Shown here: one piece after another, positions 6,601 to 9,126 of the stretch
Layout of the letters: every line of letters starts with the position of its first letter
Numbering within the stretch: the first letter of the stretch is position 1
Assembly: GCA_023139025.1 (NCBI GenBank)
Contig: JAGLOH010000061.1
Span: 1 to 9,126, forward strand
Length of the DNA: 9,126 bases
Reading direction: 5' to 3'
Source of the DNA: Candidatus Heimdallarchaeota archaeon
Lineage (GTDB): Archaea > Asgardarchaeota > Heimdallarchaeia > Heimdallarchaeales > Heimdallarchaeaceae
Translations under genes and position numbers: made by a program
The notes under the pieces: generated by a model
Told to the model about the DNA's origin: nothing
The model's database searches: none
Seen by the model: only the letters and a program-made list of their open reading frames with translations

Positions 6601-7948
6601 TTCTGGAAATACTTCATTATTAATGATTAATATCTATCTTGCAGGCTTAGGCGTACTATTAGCTCTATTAGGTATTGGATTATTGCTCAAAGATTTGCAT
6701 GGAGTTATTATGATTGCAATAAGCAAAATTTCATGGAATCGGAGAAAGACTGTAGGATCATTTACATTGGTTGAGGTTCGATCAGACATCAAACTATTTA
6801 GTAATATGTTCTTTGCTTTTCTGTTAATAGTGGGAATCACTATTCCATCAATTATGAGCCCATTAACTGTAGAATTCAATTACGATAAAGATGCATATCT
6901 GTACAATGGAGCAGATATATTCGTAAAGAATTGGATGGATCAGAATCAATCTCTTTTGCCAGAGATTCAAGCTATACCAGGAGTAGAAAGTTCTGCGTTT
7001 GTTCATGAAGTAGAAGCAAGTTATGATTTTGAACCAATTTCACTATATCTGATAGAAAATACAACGGAATTTTTGAACACAGTATATACTCCACCTACTA
7101 GGTTGTTTACTAACTGGGAAGAGACAATAACAGCACTAGAAGCTAATGACACAATGCTTAGCACAAAATACTTCTTTGATGATAGAGCTGGAGAAAAATA
7201 TGAATTCGAATTTGAGTCACTCTTTCCACCATTGAATTTTACATTCGAAATATATGACATATTCAATTACATACCAATCTTTTACACAGCTGGAGAATAT
7301 ATTCCAGGAGTAACAGTGAGAATTTCAGCAGTGGTAATGACACAAAATAATTTCGAAAGAATAAGGGAAACTTTGTACATATATAGCGAGATATTCAAAG
7401 ATAGGTTACTCATTAAACTGTCAAAAGACGCAGACCATGAGCAGATAGAGCAATATCTAGTTGAAGAACTGGACCTAAACATAGATTCGGCAATTACTGA
7501 TAGTGATGAAAGGCAATTTGAAACATTTCCATTCTTCAACATAGTTTCAGCAGAATTCGCTCTTTCAATGCTAGTGTGTTTAATAGCTATAGCTTTCATA
7601 AGCATAAGCAATCCCATAAAGATTCTACAACAAAGAATAACAAAAAATGATAGACTAAAGAAAATGGGAATATCGACGAAAAGAATTATACGTTTAACGA
7701 TGTTCGAAGCGATGTTCACTGGAATTATACCAGGATTATTTTTAGGAACAGGAGTGGGATTCGCTATAATGTGGGGATTCACTTGGGCAACGAAGAGATT
7801 CTTCTATAGTGGAATAAATTATCTGTGGAAATTTAACGCAGTAGCGTTTATTATAGCTTACATAGTAGCACCTGTACTATTCATGGGGATATTTTATCTA
7901 TCGATGAAAAGAAATTATGCAAAATATATGCCAAGGAATCTGGAGTAG
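3608..7948 (+). CDS. Large FtsX/MacB-like ABC transporter permease with N-terminal ectodomain
   Basis: The product has 1446 residues. Residues 4-24 form a signal peptide or anchor, and 25-438 an external domain with about seven repeated strand-turn units (see findings). Helix 440-459, followed by RKRVKR, tethers it. A hydrophobic juxtamembrane segment (486-507) precedes the first FtsX half: helix 514-534, ectodomain 535-824, helices 825-846, 876-899 and 922-941. A two-helix hairpin follows (968-988, 1004-1027). The second half has helix 1062-1084, ectodomain 1085-1311, and helices 1312-1334, 1364-1390 and 1410-1430. Each half carries the family coupling segment after its second helix: EIEIFQTKGLSSGRI (860-873) and RLKKMGISTKRIIRL (1349-1363). 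Positive-inside charges fit this 4+2+4 topology. All 24 N-x-S/T sequons I count fall on predicted external parts. By family it should couple ATP hydrolysis to movements of the external domains, as in MacB or LolCDE; the substrate is unknown. The ATPase gene follows directly. The first of two adjacent ATGs is chosen; the second would remove one residue. Confidence 0.88.
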   Translation: MMRKKPLYLLFIIILFVSSTVSLSQELRVNAQTGMDEDLFLLLNRTGDEIGIETKSIVDASGNFHFLARILYENGTFMIIHKVNGETNIVIIEENSIEYFELFSIDGGIELFYAFHTFFGYMKFHRYNWTETAGPIDGEFYAYNANMNYPRMKIYYEENNTVFMVLAFIQNWPPLSEISTTRFEMSRFYENGTQILEKIFVLDYEFDFLVDFHYANGTLYSLYRYTPRFSYAHWYGTIVTKGYSDSYVSNNMTILEGGFDPKFYLTNDGDFNLAMARDDKIYRLKYSINQTIDFADFNITTTGVYPYNNFYTIQGENSSKYVINSEPHVSTEEFFSGDNLKSKVAIITDDYTNFTKEEIFIYNVPDKDNYYSFYVYETEDGKRIFTHTTLLTQGDLPGHIFSKEEMIAFYVSSDYDIEEFKKLGFLGLEELNRFQIFFKNVGIYLIVAGSVIVLLVAVLRKRVKRSLITIKRYLTRPIYEDKSKLLLPFINFWVFISNFFSSLFDLFKTNKRRHLMNLISMTVLALIILTSTALYSSKREVLFDEYANTLNILNDGKASLSLTYNYDTGNQYVSIPAVQQYEKVVLSEIFTGFKLDQEVFASIVSGYEYSTAFYGMIEDMTTNTSSLRGITYIALSNNYSNFINDSIVEGRLPQAPGEVLLEYDIATALSLNVTVNDTITFWGSQLNYYNSYLGDTHVNLTITGLFDAPTPTEVENIWTDYNLPSDSSQALASIFGGMVSFGDNAWANLEGLNPYYMFVNTYVQFYYDFTNFKPEMLTQLKEDIIELSDGNAHFLKFTGDMRNGYWYFNTELNKVIEILEPRIQSSMLLFFMLAVPILYLAIFLIFETNELYSQGLEQEIEIFQTKGLSSGRIAFNYMILKIFEAIAASFVGFGLSFALVPPLLKVDSFLTFNQQNQVLNFSGLGWATLFTITALIVVSIPKIIQVSTKKTTFQKTPQRLVTLLKQIRIPTLLLIGVGIGLTLLFFSLYKVNLRNLSYSGNTSLLMINIYLAGLGVLLALLGIGLLLKDLHGVIMIAISKISWNRRKTVGSFTLVEVRSDIKLFSNMFFAFLLIVGITIPSIMSPLTVEFNYDKDAYLYNGADIFVKNWMDQNQSLLPEIQAIPGVESSAFVHEVEASYDFEPISLYLIENTTEFLNTVYTPPTRLFTNWEETITALEANDTMLSTKYFFDDRAGEKYEFEFESLFPPLNFTFEIYDIFNYIPIFYTAGEYIPGVTVRISAVVMTQNNFERIRETLYIYSEIFKDRLLIKLSKDADHEQIEQYLVEELDLNIDSAITDSDERQFETFPFFNIVSAEFALSMLVCLIAIAFISISNPIKILQQRITKNDRLKKMGISTKRIIRLTMFEAMFTGIIPGLFLGTGVGFAIMWGFTWATKRFFYSGINYLWKFNAVAFIIAYIVAPVLFMGIFYLSMKRNYAKYMPRNLE
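7942..7945 (+). promoter_or_regulatory. Shine-Dalgarno-like GGAG for the ATPase gene
   Basis: GGAG sits in the last codons of the permease gene, 11 bases before the ATG at 7957 and only 2 bases before the in-frame GTG at 7948. The spacing therefore favours the ATG. It is the only start in the window with such a motif, as expected for an internal operon gene in an organism that uses leaderless mRNAs for first genes. Confidence 0.45.
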
Positions 7949-7956
7949 TGAAAAAA

Positions 7957-9126
7957 ATGATAAGATGTGTAGACGTAATAAAAATTTACCACGATCCAGT
8001 AACAGAATACAAAGTTTCTGCATTAAGAGGACTAGATTTAGATATAGGGGATGGAGAGCTTGTATCTATCATTGGTCCGTCGGGGGCGGGTAAGACCACT
8101 TTAATGAACATTCTGTCAGGGGTTGATACTCCAACTGGTGGATTGGTAATGATAAAAGGGGTGCAACTGGATTTACTAACTGAAAAAGAAAGAAGAAAAT
8201 TCAGATATGAAAACATAGGTCTTGTAAATCAATTTACAAGTAAGAATCTCTACTCACAACTAACTGTTAGAGATAATGTTCTAATGCCTATGAAAATGAA
8301 ATATACTCCAAGAGAAATGGCTAGAAAAGAAATGGGAGAATTACTAAAATTATTCAACCTATCACATGTGAAAAACAATAAAGCAGCAAAGATAAGTGGA
8401 GGGGAGTCGATGAGACTTTCCATAGCTATTGCTTTGGCAAGACAACCACACTTTATTCTGGCCGATGAGCCGACAGGTCAACTAGATTCGAAAAATACTT
8501 TTAGTATCATTGACACTCTGAAAGGAGTGAATAAGGAATTAGGTACAACTATGGTTATTGTCACTCATGATGTTCGATATCGAAATGTTTTCGAAAAGAG
8601 CTTCCTCATTCGTGATGGAAGACTTGTTGGCGTGGGTTATGAAAAAGAAAGACAAAAGTTAGATATTTTTAAGGATGCTTCTGAATTGAACCGAGCCTAC
8701 ATTGATCCTTCTCATATGCTTCAAATTCCGGATAGAGTTAAGAATTCAATTGCTCTTCGAGAATTCGCTGAATTTGAAGTTCATCCTTCAAAGAAACTAG
8801 CTATGCTTTGGAATCCTGATTTGGTAACTAAAAAAGAAGTTTTCAAAATCCTTCAGCAACCTCCAGAAGAATACAAAGAGACAGTGGATGAACTTTCATT
8901 CGACGATGTTCGATATCTTTTCGAAAATGAATTCAAATACAATCCAAAAGCTAAGGACTATATTCGCATAAAGGGATTAGAAAAAGGTTATCGAGTTTTT
9001 GGTCAACTTCAACCAGTTATTAAGGGAGTAGATCTAACTATTAAGAAAGGAGACTTTCTTTTTATATCTGGTCCATCTGGAGTAGGAAAAACCACCTTAC
9101 TTAACACTATTGCAGGTCTTTTAATT
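7957..9126 (+). CDS. ABC transporter ATPase with tandem nucleotide-binding domains, partial
   Basis: The frame is open from the ATG at 7957 to the window edge (390 codons), so the C-terminus is missing. The first domain (about 1-225) is of the MacB/LolD type and looks complete: Tyr11 as A-loop aromatic, Walker A GPSGAGKTT (40-48), Q-loop Gln92, signature ISGGES (146-151), Walker B FILADEP (166-172) with Glu171, D-loop GQLD, and switch His204. A linker of about 105 residues (228-333), unlike anything I recognise, leads to a second domain with Tyr345 and Walker A GPSGVGKTT (372-380), cut off soon after. The protein powers the upstream permease from the cytosolic face. The gene is 8 bp past the permease stop, so co-transcription is expected. 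An in-frame GTG at 7948 overlaps the permease stop by one base and would add three residues (VKK); the ATG is preferred because of GGAG spacing. Arg codon use changes sharply after codon 205. Confidence 0.92.
   Translation, partial: MIRCVDVIKIYHDPVTEYKVSALRGLDLDIGDGELVSIIGPSGAGKTTLMNILSGVDTPTGGLVMIKGVQLDLLTEKERRKFRYENIGLVNQFTSKNLYSQLTVRDNVLMPMKMKYTPREMARKEMGELLKLFNLSHVKNNKAAKISGGESMRLSIAIALARQPHFILADEPTGQLDSKNTFSIIDTLKGVNKELGTTMVIVTHDVRYRNVFEKSFLIRDGRLVGVGYEKERQKLDIFKDASELNRAYIDPSHMLQIPDRVKNSIALREFAEFEVHPSKKLAMLWNPDLVTKKEVFKILQQPPEEYKETVDELSFDDVRYLFENEFKYNPKAKDYIRIKGLEKGYRVFGQLQPVIKGVDLTIKKGDFLFISGPSGVGKTTLLNTIAGLLI

Noticed and set aside
7282..7782. Minus-strand open frame of 166 codons within the permease gene
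   Set aside because: It is the complement of the well-supported second FtsX half, with Ser/Ile-rich, motif-free translation. The other frames inside the permease were dismissed for the same reason.
8569..8917. Exact 13-base repeat gatgttcgatatc at 8569-8581 and 8905-8917, each followed shortly by ttttcgaaaa
   Set aside because: Both copies are coding (DVRY in each, with FE shortly after) and arise from the same residues and local codon preference. There are only two copies, and no mobile or regulatory context.
1..9126. CRISPR arrays, tRNA or rRNA genes, insertion sequences, terminal repeats
   Set aside because: No regularly spaced repeats, tRNA-like arms, transposase motifs or flanking inverted repeats were seen on either strand; intergenic space totals under 300 bases.

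Overview
This 9.1 kb window is AT-rich and densely coding, and it looks archaeal. Four of its five genes have an A/T-rich TATA-like element centred about 28-30 bases before the start codon and no convincing Shine-Dalgarno sequence. That is the layout of leaderless archaeal mRNAs. The mix of genes (a HEAT-repeat protein, a TVP38/VTT membrane protein and a very large FtsX/MacB-type ABC permease whose ectodomains are full of N-glycosylation sequons) would fit an Asgard or similar archaeon. That lineage guess is inference, because no marker gene is present.

Layout. Positions 1-1455 (minus) hold the first 485 codons of a HEAT/ARM-repeat protein that runs off the left edge. A 117-bp divergent promoter region separates it from a D-2-hydroxyacid dehydrogenase family gene (1573-2562, plus). 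That gene converges on a TVP38/TMEM64-type (VTT domain) membrane protein gene (2564-3436, minus); the two stop codons are one base apart. A 171-bp divergent intergenic region (3437-3607) holds two promoters and an imperfect palindrome midway between them. It leads into an ABC transporter operon: a 1446-residue permease (3608-7948, plus) and an ATPase (7957 to the right edge, plus, 390 codons seen).

How the genes work together. The permease has two complete MacB/FtsX-like four-helix halves joined by a two-helix hairpin. In front of them is a secreted N-terminal ectodomain that may be a seven-bladed beta-propeller, tethered by its own helix. The ATPase gene follows after 8 bp, has one full nucleotide-binding domain and begins a second before the window ends. 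Both polypeptides therefore appear to be internally duplicated, and one permease plus one ATPase could make a whole transporter. By family analogy it would be a mechanotransmission-type exporter or lipid/lipoprotein extractor rather than a classical importer; its substrate cannot be read from the sequence. The dehydrogenase, VTT and HEAT genes are separate transcription units with no evident functional link.

I see no RNA gene, CRISPR array, insertion sequence or other mobile element. The strongest leads are the unusual ABC transporter architecture, the altered catalytic triad of the dehydrogenase, and the uniform leaderless promoter geometry.
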